Assembly: GCA_013368315.1 (NCBI GenBank)
Contig: JAACJM010000339.1
Span: 1 to 64,000 of the forward strand
Direction of reading: 5' to 3'
DNA from: Tetrapyrgos nigripes
Lineage: Eukaryota; Basidiomycota; Agaricomycetes; Agaricales; Campanellaceae
Length of the DNA: 64,000 nucleotides
Both the position numbers and the translations under genes were made by a program. Shown here one piece after another: positions 33,016 through 44,599 of this stretch; the stretch's first letter is position 1; the number at the start of each line of letters is the position of its first letter. A model generated the notes under the pieces. That model did not search any database. It saw only the letters and a list, made by a program, of their open reading frames with translations, and was not told the DNA's origin.

Positions 33016-35050
33016 TTGTCTGACGCGTCGACTCACGTGATCGCAGCATTTCCAGCAATTCCTATTCTGACGCGTCGCACAGCGTCGTTTGACTTTGGCT
33101 TTTTCAACACGCCAGCAGCCCGCAACAATTCTGACGTGTGGCACGGCACTGCGTAGATATATGTCACTAGACAGGTATCTGGCCGCGACTACACACATTG
33201 TCAATCCCTCACCCCCTGATTATTTTTTTACTGTTTTTTTTTGTAATAGACATGCCATTTTCCACAATGAAAGACAAGTTCTATATATTCTGAGACTTAC
33301 ATGTAAGCCTGAAGAGAATTAAAAGTAAGTTATCATGCGTAGGAGTGTCAGAACTTCATGGACTGTTTGCTACTTTTAGTGACTGCTCCTGACTCCTACC
33401 AAAGTTATATACTACATAATCCCTACTTACTCCTTATTAGTTCTGTTGCCATTTTGTAACCCAATTTAGAGATAAGTACATTGATATATCCTATCTCTTT
33501 GTTTCTAGCCTTCAACAACATTCTTACTAGTGTTCAAGTTGATTTTGTACTCTCTTCAGGGGCCAGCAATTCAACCTACCAATCAAACTATCCCTCAAGC
33601 CATCCTCAATCTACCATCTTAAGCCACCAACTCAAACTAGCTGGTTCTGCCCAAAAAGCCACACATTGCTGAGACATCCTTAGCATACTCATGGTTGTGA
33701 ATCTAGTAATAGCTGGAAGGATGTAAGAATAAATTTATCTTTTTTTTGTGTCTTCAGTCTTCTTCAGTTCATTTCTTTAATTAATCTCTTGGATATGCTA
33801 TGGAATACTTAACTCAGCACAATAGCCTGCCAAATTTTCATGTCTAGTTTCTCTGCTAATTTTCATGATTGGTTCGTTGATGATAAGTAAAAGAAAGCTA
33901 ATTTGTTCAACTCTTTTACTGGTCCAGCAGCAGACTACCACATTATCATTAATCAAGGGGAGAATGCATAATGAGCTCACTAATGTGCTCCAACCAGTGT
34001 CAACTGGGTCCATATCCCTCTGATGATATGCAATGGGTCTGTAAGTCCCTCCTCTGTTACTATGAACCATAAAGGAACTCCTTCATTTTATGACTTTCTT
34101 AACCTGCTTGTTACAACTGCATGTAACATTCTTAAATAATTAAATTCTGAGATATTAGTTGCAAATTGATGTCTTAGTACTTCATCTGTAAAGTATTGAG
34201 CTGGAGTGAGTCATGGGAAGAAAAAGATATGCAGAAATAAAAATCAGAAAGTAATAAAGGCTTCCAAGTTCCATAATACAGAGAGATACTGGTTAGTAGG
34301 ACACTCTATTGCTCCAATAGTAGCAGTCAGAGTGGAGGATCAAGAGATGATCAAAGAGGCAATCCGAGATTGGATCAATGGAGCCTGATCACCTCTTGAT
34401 CCTGGAACAGCTCTGACAAACCTCATTTGAAAGGTTTCTACACACATATGTACCTGGCAGGACAAAGTAGCAAAAGTATGTGTCTCAGTACTGGGAAGCA
34501 GATCAATCCCGGACTCAGCAATGATCAAGGCAAAGGTTACCAGACACAGACCCCCCAGTAACTGCTCAAACTGTGCAACCACGTTACGCGTGGCCGCTCA
34601 GTTCATTTTTCAACTTCAACCATCGCCCACCATCTCCTATTATCAACGCTCTTCAGCTGTCTCCCTGTTTGTTGCCTCCTGACCATTCCTTCTCACTTAT
34701 GGCCTCTCCGCTGTCCAATACTCACCTACGGTCAACCTGGGGCAGATGGTTTCCACGTTATTGATATGTAGTTGCTGTCGCCGATTCAGAGATGGTTGGG
34801 GCTTGCTGGTGCGTATGATGTTTCTGACAATACTTTCATTTGTCTGACTGACAGAATAATAGAGTTCTACCTTCTGTCTACGAACTACATCTCCGTATGT
34901 CTAGTCTGCTCCTGCTGTTATTTATCCCCAATTGACTCTGCCTTCACTCTTAAATAAATAATTTACATTCGAAATTAGCATTCCGCCATGGTGTTCATTT
35001 CTGTATGTGGCGCTCTTTTTAAAATTTGACTCCCATACTACACTGATGCC
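33016..35050. other. No gene recognised
   Basis: AT-rich, short frames only; nothing with a recognisable motif on either strand. Confidence 0.35.
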
Positions 35051-35052
35051 AG

Positions 35053-35235
35053 CTGCTGGTGATGGTGGAGAAGGAAAGCATACAGAAGACGGGCGTGGAG
35101 GTGCTATTGGAGCAGACAATATTCACTCAACCCAACATTTTTGGGGACACTCAGTGAGTTCCCTATACAAGAACTATTAGATGCATTCAAATGGATTTAC
35201 ATAGATGCTGGAAAAGGAGGAAGTGGTTGGTCTTT
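35053..35235 (+). pseudogene. Glycine-repeat exons related to the HeLo-like gene, fragment 1
   Basis: An acceptor-like CCAG precedes AGDGGEGKHTEDGRGGAIGA then DNIHSTQHFWG, one repeat of the same family, followed by a GTGAGT donor, a 50-bp intron-like gap ending TACATAG, and AGKGGSGWSFGNL with a stop, which mirrors the truncated last repeat of the gene at 28.3 kb. The first exon is 101 bp, one or more bases off the phase-1 pattern, so the join would shift frame. No helical domain precedes it. Confidence 0.55.
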
Positions 35236-35239
35236 TGGT

Positions 35240-36025
35240 AATCTCTGAGGGTGAGCCGTGGTAGTGCCTTATTATGTAATTAACGTCGGCATGGCAAAGG
35301 CACAAGGATTTCCACACCAAATTGCTTCATTGTTTCTTTAATGTACTTATATACTACAGAAGATTGTACATACAAAATTTCAGGGCAATAGAACGAGTGG
35401 AAACTGTAGTTATTGAGTGGGTAAGTTTGCAGCTTGACGTGGAAGTGGCTGTGTTCACGCGGAAATGGACTTCAGGTCTTTCTGCAAGTTCTGCTTCATT
35501 TTCGGTCAGGATTTTGGGCATGCAGAAGTATGGATGTTACAGCTGATGGAATATGAATTAAGATCTGTAATTTCTGGCCTGAGATATGGCAAGAAGGCAG
35601 GGAAACCACTCGTGAGAATATTTCTTACTTACATTACGTTACGAGGCCCTTTAGGCCGAGTTAACTTATGTCGACCCCTCAATTGAGTAGCAAAGGTTCT
35701 CACGGGTTCTAACTTTTACACGCCACCACAGCGCTCCGAACTGACGCTCAATACGTCATAGCTCATTTCTGCCTTGCCGCCCACCAACCACGACGAGCTT
35801 CAGGCGTATTTACCTTCCCTCAGCAGCCGTCGCAAGTCCAACTGCCGCTCTCTGAACCACTATGGGCTCCTCCACCCAACGTTCAAGGTGTCATTACAGA
35901 AGATATTAAGCTCTATCTAATTTTTTTAGTCAATTTTACAGTATTACTTACTTATACAATGGGCCTCGTAATTTGCCATGCGAAGCAGTGGCACCTTTCC
36001 CCAGTAATAACTGGCTGGCGCGGAT
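35240..36025. other. No gene recognised
   Basis: Contains at 35957-36003 a 47-bp match to 10054-10100. Otherwise unremarkable. Confidence 0.35.
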
Positions 36026-36029
36026 CAGC

Positions 36030-36440
36030 CCTATTAAGTGATGGTGGCGTCAGGGGAGCGGGCGGAAACATTGGGGCAGCGAACGTGGAAACTACTCAAG
36101 ATTTTAGGGGTTCTCTAAGTAGGTCAATTCTCGGTTTGTCACAATTCTATTTCCTCGTAATGCACTGAAGAAGCAGGATCCGATGGTGCTTCTAAGAACT
36201 CGGGGACCGGTGGCGCTGGTGGTAGCATTGGAACACAAAATCAGAATATGACACGGTCCCTCAGGGGTCAAATGAGTTCGTCTTATCCACTCTCCGGATT
36301 TTTCATGTTACTCATTTCAACTTCAAACTATAGAAGCTGGGAATGGGGCAACAGCTCCGGGAAGTTTGGGCGAGGCGGCAATGGCGGTAGCATTGGGACT
36401 GGAAATTCTTGTGAGGCCGCTGATTACACAAGTCGTGGAG
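36030..36440 (+). pseudogene. Glycine-repeat exons related to the HeLo-like gene, fragment 2
   Basis: Three repeat units separated by intron-like gaps: DGGVRGAGGNIGAANVETTQ-DFRG; then, after ...ACTGAAG, AGSDGASKNSGTGGAGGSIG-TQNQN; then, after ...CTATAG, GNSSGKFGRGGNGGSIGTGN. They correspond to exons 6, 7 and 8 of the gene at 28274-29780. The third needs a one-base shift relative to phase 1 and lacks the terminal stop. It looks like a decayed paralogue missing its N-terminal part. Confidence 0.55.
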
Positions 36441-38022
36441 CGTTAGTCAACCGTCCCATGTACGGATAGGATAGAATAACCGGCCCTATGGACCCATTAC
36501 GACCGTTTTTCGAAAGTGGGGTAGATTCTCCTTGAGCTTGAGGTCTTGAGGCCTTGAGGGGCTGTCGATCGAACTCGACGACGGAATTTCTGACGCTATC
36601 GTCTAAGCGGCTACTCGGCGTCCCCACATACACACGCTTCTATGCGTTGATATTGTCTTCTGGCGGGAGTAGAAGTGAAAATTGAAGTTTGCAAGTTGAA
36701 TGGAGAGGACTGACTTCCTTTCAGGTGCCTTACGCTCATGCTGTACTCGGAGTCTGAGCCAGAGAGAGTAGAAAACGCCAGTGGCAGCAACACAACACAT
36801 GGTGCAAATTTACAGTCGCGCTAAAATTGCAGACAAGGTCATTGGATTGCCGAGGGTCAAGATTGCGATTTGTACCCGTACGGACAGAATGCTGCTCCAG
36901 TGCTCCATGTCAAGCTCGGACATCTGTGCATTTGTGATTGACGGGAAGAAAACACCCTAGTGCCTGGTAAGCTTAATTTTAGATCTAGTCACCTCCTCCT
37001 TACCACCCCTATCCTCACTGTCTTCATCACCTTTTCGCTTTCACCCTTTCCTTTCATTCCTCGCATTTTTCTATCATCACCTTCACTTTCCCTGAGTTTC
37101 ATCCACCCTTCCTAACGTTCTCCTTTGACTTCCCCACTTCAACCTACCCGCCGCCGCCGGTGCCACTCATGCCAAGAAAGAACCTTTCTCTACGCTCTGC
37201 TACACCATCGTCTACTTGCGCACTCTTACACTTCGACTAATTCTAGATTTCCTGGGCCCAGCGCCTTACAAGTGGCTACGACCCAGACCCTTCCTTGCCA
37301 CCAACTCGTGCAGTGCAATGAGAATACGGCGTGCCAAACGGCGCATGACTCCTCAGAACCACTCTTGATTTGACAGTTACTTGATAGTGACTTTCGGTTC
37401 TATACTTACCATTCATCGCACTATATGAGCCGAGCCACCCTGCAATTTTGATCAACGACGCTGAAACGAAATCACTTACAGTCATGTTCCTCAGTCAACA
37501 CGTACTGCTCTCGTATCTACAATGGTAAGTAGAATTCATATCTATTCCCATTACTTCATTCCGTTGAAAACTTACCCCTTCTGAAACGAGGTAATACACA
37601 TCCGCAGAGACGCAGAGGCGTTGACAACATCGTGATACTAACTTACATTTCCTATATCCCATCTGATAGCCCTGGATATGTCTCAAATGCCGAGCGTGCG
37701 TGACATGTCTAGCAGTCTTCAAGACTCTTCGACTGAAATGTTAGAGGGTGATTTGTCTCAGTAAGTATAGCCTGGGTAATCGTTCCTCAGGTGCTACAAC
37801 AGTTCAATAGAATAACTGCATGCCATCAATCGATGAATGAGTAACCGCTGTGCTGTATATAACGACTGTTGATATATCAGCTTATATCTCACTTCTCCCC
37901 ACTCATCAGCTTAATTTTAGATCTAGGGTAAAGGCTTCGATCTATTCGAATCTTGCGTACGGGCCAGCACAGTAACACGCTGATATTGTGAGCCCTCTAG
38001 AGGTGAAGAGACCACTTATAAG
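36441..38022. other. No gene recognised
   Basis: 36980-37150 is C/T-rich on the plus strand. The 17-mer GCTTAATTTTAGATCTA occurs at 36969 and 37910. No coding region was supported. Confidence 0.35.
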
Positions 38023-38370
38023 ATGAACGGCGATATGAGACTCGTCTCATACTCCCTTGCAGGAAACACCTTCTACTCTCTCACTCAAAACTACTTCGAA
38101 TGCCAGAGCGACAAGATAGTAAGTACTTGTAGATTATGCTCGAAGCTTCGGGAGTCACTGACACAGAGTACTACTTCATAACTACCTATCCCAGGCGATA
38201 ACTACAATAATAACGGAGACTTCCGGGGCGGCATCGTGGGTGGAAGGGGGCATATCCAAAATAATTACTGTACGTGAAATGTTTTTGATAATCAGTGTTC
38301 TAGAACACTTTTTTTTCGTAGATGGTTACCAGGTTGCGAAATTCGATAGTCCCTTGTCAGATAAAACCAG
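38023..38370 (+). other. Possible small spliced gene, unrecognised
   Basis: ATG at 38023 opens 32 codons (MNGDMRLVSYSLAGNTFYSL...) up to a GTAAGT donor at 38119. After a CCCAG acceptor at 38194, one frame reads DNYNNNGDFRGGIVGGRGHI-QNNY before a GTACGT donor, loosely like the Gly-rich repeats above; a third piece ends at GTAAGT near 38371. The phases do not join cleanly, so the model is doubtful. Confidence 0.25.
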
Positions 38371-38763
38371 TAAGTAACTTGTTTAGTCCTGAATATTGCC
38401 AGTAACATCGAATCCTTTTCATGGAGAAAATCATCATCTGGTAGGCATAATGTAGCCTTTTTGACCTAAAATATCATGTTGATTTTTGAATTCCTATCCA
38501 TAGTGGTTACTGGAGTCTATTCGAGGAGTTGACGGCCTATTTTTCTTGCGATCAATCGTTAATGGGATCTATCTTACAACAGATAGATTCAATGATCTTG
38601 TTCCATCATGTATTGCAGTTTTTTGGAGAATCAAAAAATACAGAAATCGTTACAAGTAGGTCCTTTGCACCTTTTCCAGAACAATCTCGTTATTAACACG
38701 CTTTGCTGCAGAATCATCAAACCAGGCTCTGACCTAGCGCTCACTGCGGACATAATGCCATAC

Positions 38764-39325
38764 CACTAGCAAAATGTCCCCAGAATTAGTCAATGCTGAT
38801 AATGTTCTGTCTTTCGCTATAATACCCCATTGCACCGTCCGGGGAGATATAGCACGAGAAGCACCGATACCTAACACGATTTTAGCTGCATCGAAAGACA
38901 ATAAAATGATTAGATTTCAGCGAGTGTAGCGTATGCAGACAAAGTTGACGAGCTATAAGAATATACAACGGTGTTGTAATGCTGATACGGCGCAATGTGC
39001 GCAGAAATATGATGCTTTAGAGAAAATATACCGTAACTTGGATTTTATATAACGGTGAGACACCGCAAAGAGGAAATTATATTGTTGTTGTATCACCGTT
39101 GTAGCTCCCAAAGCTGCGACGTGGGCCAAAGTTTGGCCAATATCATGCAATGGCGGAATTTATGACAGGATTCGGGACTTACCCTGGGGTCAGAATGCCC
39201 CTGGGTCATTTATATCATATTGGCAATCTGATGGTTCGGACCGCACGATGTGCAATCCTGACCTGATATTGGCCAGCATAACTATGTTATATCAAGGTTG
39301 TGATTTTGGGGACATTTTGCTGGTG
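38764..39325. mobile_element. Possible short TIR element
   Basis: CACTAGCAAAATGTCCCCAG at 38764 pairs with the inverse TTGGGGACATTTTGCTGGTG at 39306-39325. It encloses 560 bp with no coding sequence. Target duplication not clear. Confidence 0.45.
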
Positions 39326-39969
39326 ACACTTAGCCCGGTAACCTGCACGTCCTGGTGGTGGTCCTTACAGGACGCTTGGTAAAACGGAGTTCAAACTTGG
39401 CTGAGACTTGGATTCTGGTACTTTAGTGTCCTAATATGGACTTACCAAAATAGCTAGCATGTACGGAAGAATGAGGAAATTCCTTTATAGCATCATCTTA
39501 GTGAGAATATTGGCTCGCCTTGGCCTGTAACGATCACGAACAGAGCTCTCCACCACAACGTGCGTCCATTTACCCTCAGAACTTTTGCAGAGGGTTTAAA
39601 ACGTCAATCTGAAAAAAATATCCAGCTCTATCGAGAAGCGGCTTGATGCTCTTCAGAAAGTCCAATCCGTAACTAATCCGGCACCTTCCCCAAAGAGTCG
39701 CATCCACCAAATCGTTCAGACGCTCCTTGCTCCAATCATCGCTCGTGGAAAGACTACATCGCCGATTGTCTTGAGCTTAAGATCGATATTTCCATGAAAT
39801 AAGCAGAGATACCCCAGGTGATTGGACTTCCGTCGAGCTCTTTTTAGTCTGATTGGGCTAGTGCCGTTCCTCTCCGCTACTGATAAATTTTTGGACTGGA
39901 ATTGGTAAGTATACCAAAGATATTCATTTGAGGGATTCATTCAACATTGGATTTTTAGATTTTTCGTGT

Positions 39970-40300
39970 CCGGTGAAGTAGGCTGAGGGCTGGCTATCGC
40001 TATGCCAAAGCCAAATGTCGTGGATGGAAGTCAAGAGTTAGATACCACCTTGGGCGGCAATGCATATTTGGAAAGATCTTTTGGGCAAACATAAATGACG
40101 AATTTATGCTCGGCGCCGGAGCTACTCCATATGGCTGTTCGGCTTCGAATTGGTCCCATATGGAGTAGACCCAGGCGAGAATTTAAGTTTGCCCAGAGAT
40201 CTTTGGAAATATGCAACGCCACACAAGGTGTACGGCGTACATGCAAGCGGCATGCTATGAGATCATGTGACTAGACCTCCGAAACCCCTCCTCCTCCCGG
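39970..40300 (-). repeat. Diverged solo LTR related to the 144-bp LTR, split by a MITE
   Basis: The minus strand matches the nested element's LTR in two halves: GGCTGGCTATCGCTATGCCA and following CAAAGCCAAATG at 39988-40022, and TACGGCGTACAT ... ATGTGACTAGACCTCC ... CCCCTCC at 40228-40295. Between them lies the hairpin 40055-40221. No internal region or partner is nearby. Confidence 0.7.
40055..40221. mobile_element. MITE, family B, copy 2, inserted in solo LTR
   Basis: Inverted ends GGCAATGCATATTTGGAAAG / CTTTGGAAATATGCAACGCC, inner arms CTACTCCATATGG / CCATATGGAGTAGAC. Its centre is shared with 32605-32717. Confidence 0.75.
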
Positions 40301-41860
40301 CTCAAACTTCAGGCTTAGGATTAGGATTAGGCAGAGTCTATAGCGGACTTCCTATGTAGTATACATATGGTTTCCTCGTGTCGTTGGTAGTCAGACCTAT
40401 GCCACCATGCTCCCTTAAGCGAGCAGCCCCAGGCTACTCCACAGGTTCTTGTAATGATGTGATGAAAGTTTAGAGTGCATTCTAGAGCCAGCCTGCATAT
40501 TTAGAAGCCATGAGTTTAACCCTCCAAAAATCTTCCTCTACTGGCATTGAGTTCACGTCTTCAAGAAAGTAGGGCTCCACACTGTACCAGTACTGTACAG
40601 TTTGTACTGGTACCCTATGACAGATACAGTCCCATACTGTACAAGGCTGTTGCAGGGTCCAATACGGGTACAGGTACTGGATGGGTAAACCTGTATTGGA
40701 CTGTATTTTTTTACAGCTGTCATATGGTCGGCCATGCATCGGAGAAGGCTTTTCTCTGTGTTGATGCCATATACTACCTCTGTCAGTTAAATATTGTCAA
40801 ATACTGAGCAGTTTGCAGCAGAAAATCTTGGGAAAATTGATGCTTGATCACACCAAGGGAAAGTGTACTTACCAAAAAAGATGCATAGACCTGCAGAAGT
40901 GTTCCTGAAATGCTTTCTCAAAGTCATCTTGAACACACTGTTAAGGTGAGCAGTGCACTACTTTGAAATGTTTCTCACATTAATAAGTCCAATGTATCCT
41001 GCAGAATCGCATGGAAAGGTCCCCAAGCCACATGGGGCCATCTACATTGTGTACATGGATACAAATGACGAACAGATGAAGGAACTGCAGAACTTCAGAG
41101 CTGACAGTGTCCCGCCTAAGGGTTTCACTTTCCAAGGTATGTTGTCTCTAACTTATATTCTACTATGTTTTGATCTTTTATTCCTGTAGACTTCCTCATT
41201 GGATCCCGACAAAGATGATTGTCTTCTCCAGAGACAATTTCATGGGTCTGGGAAGGAAGAAGACAATATCATATGTTCCTGGTCAACTTCAAAGTAAGTC
41301 TTTCTTTCACTTTTCCATTGTATCATTTGATGTATCCGAGTCCTGTTTATGGTAGGACAAGAGGTGTGCAGACAGTCTACCTGAGACTGGACCTTGGGGG
41401 GGGGGAGGGGGTCTGGAGGGGGCTTATGACCCAAAAGTACATCATGCCCTAGAGAGTGTATAGACCAAATTTCTGGTGTCATCTCTGCTTCAAAGTATCA
41501 GAAATACACTTGGAAGGTAAAAACAGGTAGAAGACATGTCTGATATGCCTTATTTGGGTGGAATCCCACTGAAATTGTATGTAGTTCTCACGATAGTAAT
41601 GTCATCAGTGGTCTGACATCATGAACTTTCTTTTGAAAATATTTGCTACCTCAAGAAAATGGACCCGACATTATCATTTATCACTCCTTTTGTTGTGTCT
41701 TTAGGTCAGTAGAGGGTCTATAAGGTGGTCTGGAGGAAAAGTGACTTGATTTGATGATTTATAAGCGAAATTTTATCTTATCTCTTTCCTTTTTAGGAAG
41801 GAGGGTGGAGGGGGGGAGGTCTGGCTGACCTTAAAACCCAAAAGGAATGTCCGGTCTGGC
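40301..41860 (+). other. Unrecognised spliced coding fragments
   Basis: 40980-41140 reads AESHGKVPKPHGAIYIVYMD, TNDEQMKELQNFRADSVPPK, GFTFQ before a GTATGT donor; 41190-41290 reads LDPDKDDCLLQRQFHGSGKE in another phase before a GTAAGT donor. The composition looks coding but I know no family. 40560-40720 is dense in GTAC-containing words (CTGTACAG, GGTACAGGTACTGG). Confidence 0.25.
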
Positions 41861-42591
41861 CATAACCATCTGCACACCTCTTGTGGTAGGAGGGACTTAT
41901 CTCCTAAGAAGATCAAGCATCTCAATTCCTCATGTGATGACATTGTTGGTCCTGCCAGAAAGAACAGTCCCAACAAACCTCAATCTCACCTGAAACAATT
42001 CAAAGGTGGCACTGTGTTTGAGCATTCAAACCACTCCAAGAACATTGGAGGTGATGATGCCCACTGTTATCCCTTGGGAACAATGAACCAAATGGTGTGT
42101 AAACTTGAAGGCCCTTGTGCAGGTTCTAAAACCTGTCTAGGTGCTCAGAAAAATCTACAACTGCATCAACAAATTCTGGCAGTGAGTGCTGTGTTGATTA
42201 TGTATATGCTCATGGTCACATATCATATCTCTAGGAAACTGTCAATATCACCCTGGATGGCCTGAAAGCTGGAACACCAGATGTTTTCAACAGGGTCAAG
42301 AAGCACACTACTTTTGTCAACCTCCCTCAACTCAGTTCTGACAGGAACACTGTGTATACTGCCGGGTCTGATGGTTTGAAACATTCTGGAGATACAGGTA
42401 GTGATTCTGATATTTCATGGGATGAGGGTTTGGACAGTGTGGGGGTCAAAACAAGTGGTGCTGTCAAGAACAGGTTCAGTATGGACTGGATAACCTCTCA
42501 GGCCACCACACAAAGGCCAAAGACGAAGGAAAGGGCAACAAGGATAGATTACAAGGCTGGTAACAAAGTGGGTACAAAGTGGACAGACTAA
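41861..42591 (+). other. Unrecognised gene 3' end
   Basis: Exon-like frames RDLSPKKIKHLNSSCDDIVG through GGDDAHCYPLGTMNQM, then after an intron at about 42181-42234 (GTGAGT...CTAG) a continuous 119-codon frame from ETVNITLDGLKAGTPDVFNR to a stop at 42591, hydrophilic with DSDISWDEGLDSVGV and a basic tail. It may be a captured host gene or a transposon gene. No function can be given. Confidence 0.35.
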
Positions 42592-42785
42592 GGAAGCTAT
42601 CTACAAAGCCCTGCAGTAACTATATAAAAAAGAGCGAAGCTAGATCAGCAGGTACAGTCATAGGATGATGGTCAGGTGTCTATCAAACAAGAAGTACCAG
42701 GTGATGTGATCTAGAACAATGTAATGTAAACAATGATGGAATACAGGGTCTGGAGACAAAGGAATGAAGGGATTCATGACAGGTG

Positions 42786-42885
42786 CCACTGGAGGCGAGC
42801 TCATGGGAAGCCGACACAGAGCTGACCTTTCAACTTGTCCAGTGATTAAATCTGTAGGGCCCAAGTAAACTTCGGCACTTTTTGC
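42786..42885. repeat. Dispersed repeat C, copy 1 (target of hAT element 1)
   Basis: CACTGGAGGCGAGCTCATGG ... CTTCGGCACTTTTTGC, continuing after the hAT at 48307 with CTTTTTGCCCTCAACAC. The same sequence, inverted and itself split by an hAT, is at 48972-49009 plus 49974-50050. Confidence 0.85.
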
Positions 42886-44062
42886 TAGTGTTGCGCTGAG
42901 CCAAGCAAGGGCCAAGCTCGAGCGCTCGGTTAATTGAGCTCGAGCGGGCTCAAGCTCGCTGACAAATCTATCCGCATTAGGAAGGATGCCGCCAGTCCCC
43001 ATTGTTCCTCTACTCACCTGCCGTCTGCAGGCGTTCAGGTCTACCACTAAGCCTCAAAGTGTATGTATATTGGGTTTTACAGTCTAAAATAGCCTACAGA
43101 TCAAATTTTATAAATTGCTGACCACAACTATAGCACATTTGAGACTAGTAAGTATCTTTATGAAATAAGTATTAGTACTAGGATGAAGTATTAGACTGCA
43201 TTATGGAAATGATTAGAACGGAGAAGATAAGAATATATTGTGACTGTGTTGTGCAGAGGCAGTAGGTATAGCATATGAGGCTAAATAAAAAGGAGTGATT
43301 TTGATGCAAACCGAGTTCTTGCTTGACTCGGAAGATACAATGTTCCTACTTATAATAGCAAGTAATAATGGGTCCTCTCAAACTGTTGAGAATGAGAGTC
43401 CCTAGATAGGGGCTATTATCATATTTATTTTTCCTTCCGTTTCCGCTTCCTATTCCTTTCTCCTATCCTATTTCTTTCTCCTCAGGTACATACATTGACC
43501 GGATGCATACGTCCGCCTCATATATACCAGACCGTGCCTTACCCGACACCCCAGTCGTTTCCACTATCTTCGTGGACTCCTGGGGTGTGTATCTATTACA
43601 TTCTTACTCTTTATATTATTGATACTGATTATATTTACTTGTACAGTACCATTCGTACACTGTTACTTACATGTACTCATTCTGATACAAACAGCAGTAG
43701 ACAGTACATCCCATAAAACAAGACAACAAGACAATGGATAATGTTAAGAAATACATCCTCAGATCTGCCCTGAATGGAATTCCAATGGAATTCCTCCAAC
43801 TTTTCTTCCTTGAGTACTTTCACCTCCAGATGATGACCCTTGCTTCTAAAGAGGCTGAATTCATGGGCAATGCTGGAAGCTCCAGGAACATTCTCAGCCA
43901 GTAGTTGGTGTACATCATGCACTCTATGGCTTCCTCAAAACAATTTACTGCTGAAGGTGTTCAACATTAGGGGCTTTTGCAGCACCATGGGTGTCGCCAC
44001 AGACACATTTAGTTTCCAGCCTGTTGGGTTGGTTAAATCAGTTAGCTTTTAGATGTTGCAAT

Positions 44063-44240
44063 GGTTAGTGGGTACAATTGACTGAGTGTAAGTCGTGGCT
44101 GAGTCTCGCAGAATCTACAAACCATCGCAAATAAAAAAAGGAGCGGTTAGTGGGTACAACTGACTGAGCGTAAGTAGTGGCTGAGTCTCCTGGAATCTAC
44201 AAACAATTGCAAATAAAAAAGGAGCAGTTAGTGGGTACCA
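44063..44240. repeat. 82-bp tandem repeat, 2.2 copies
   Basis: Units start at 44063, 44145 and 44226 (partial), each beginning GTTAGTGGGTAC and ending CGCAAATAAAAAAAGGAGC or a close variant. It ends next to the copia LTR. Confidence 0.85.
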
Positions 44241-44272
44241 GCTTCGGCTTATTGACCTTGGGGCCCATAACC

Positions 44273-44592
44273 TGTAGAAAACCGAGAGAATGACTCTTAC
44301 AAAGTCTATAGAAATAGACAACTGCTCAGCGAGATGTAAGAGTCAACGCTAAGAATATATTTACCTATAGAAATAGACAACTGCTATAATACTATAAGTA
44401 AAAGGACCAAAAAGAAAGATATGAAAGGAGACTAACCTCAGCGAGATGTAAGAGTCAACGCTGAGGTACCTAATGCTGTGCTACGGTATAAATACCAAAC
44501 GGAGGCAAAAAGCAGTAAACGATCGAGAAATGAAATTATAACTACGAGTGGCCGTCTTGTAAATACTAAAGAAAGAAATCATATTTCCAACA
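44273..44592 (-). repeat. Copia copy 2, 3' LTR
   Basis: 320 bp, full length, TGTAGAAAACC...TTTCCAACA on the plus strand. Confidence 0.95.
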
Positions 44593-44599
44593 CTCCCCT

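Noticed and set aside
36969..37927. 17-bp direct repeat GCTTAATTTTAGATCTA as LTR ends
   Set aside because: Similarity stops after 17-18 bp; no LTR features.
40314..40333. Telomere-like TTAGGATTAGGATTAGG
   Set aside because: Only about three units with TTAGGA, not TTAGGG, and no subtelomeric context.
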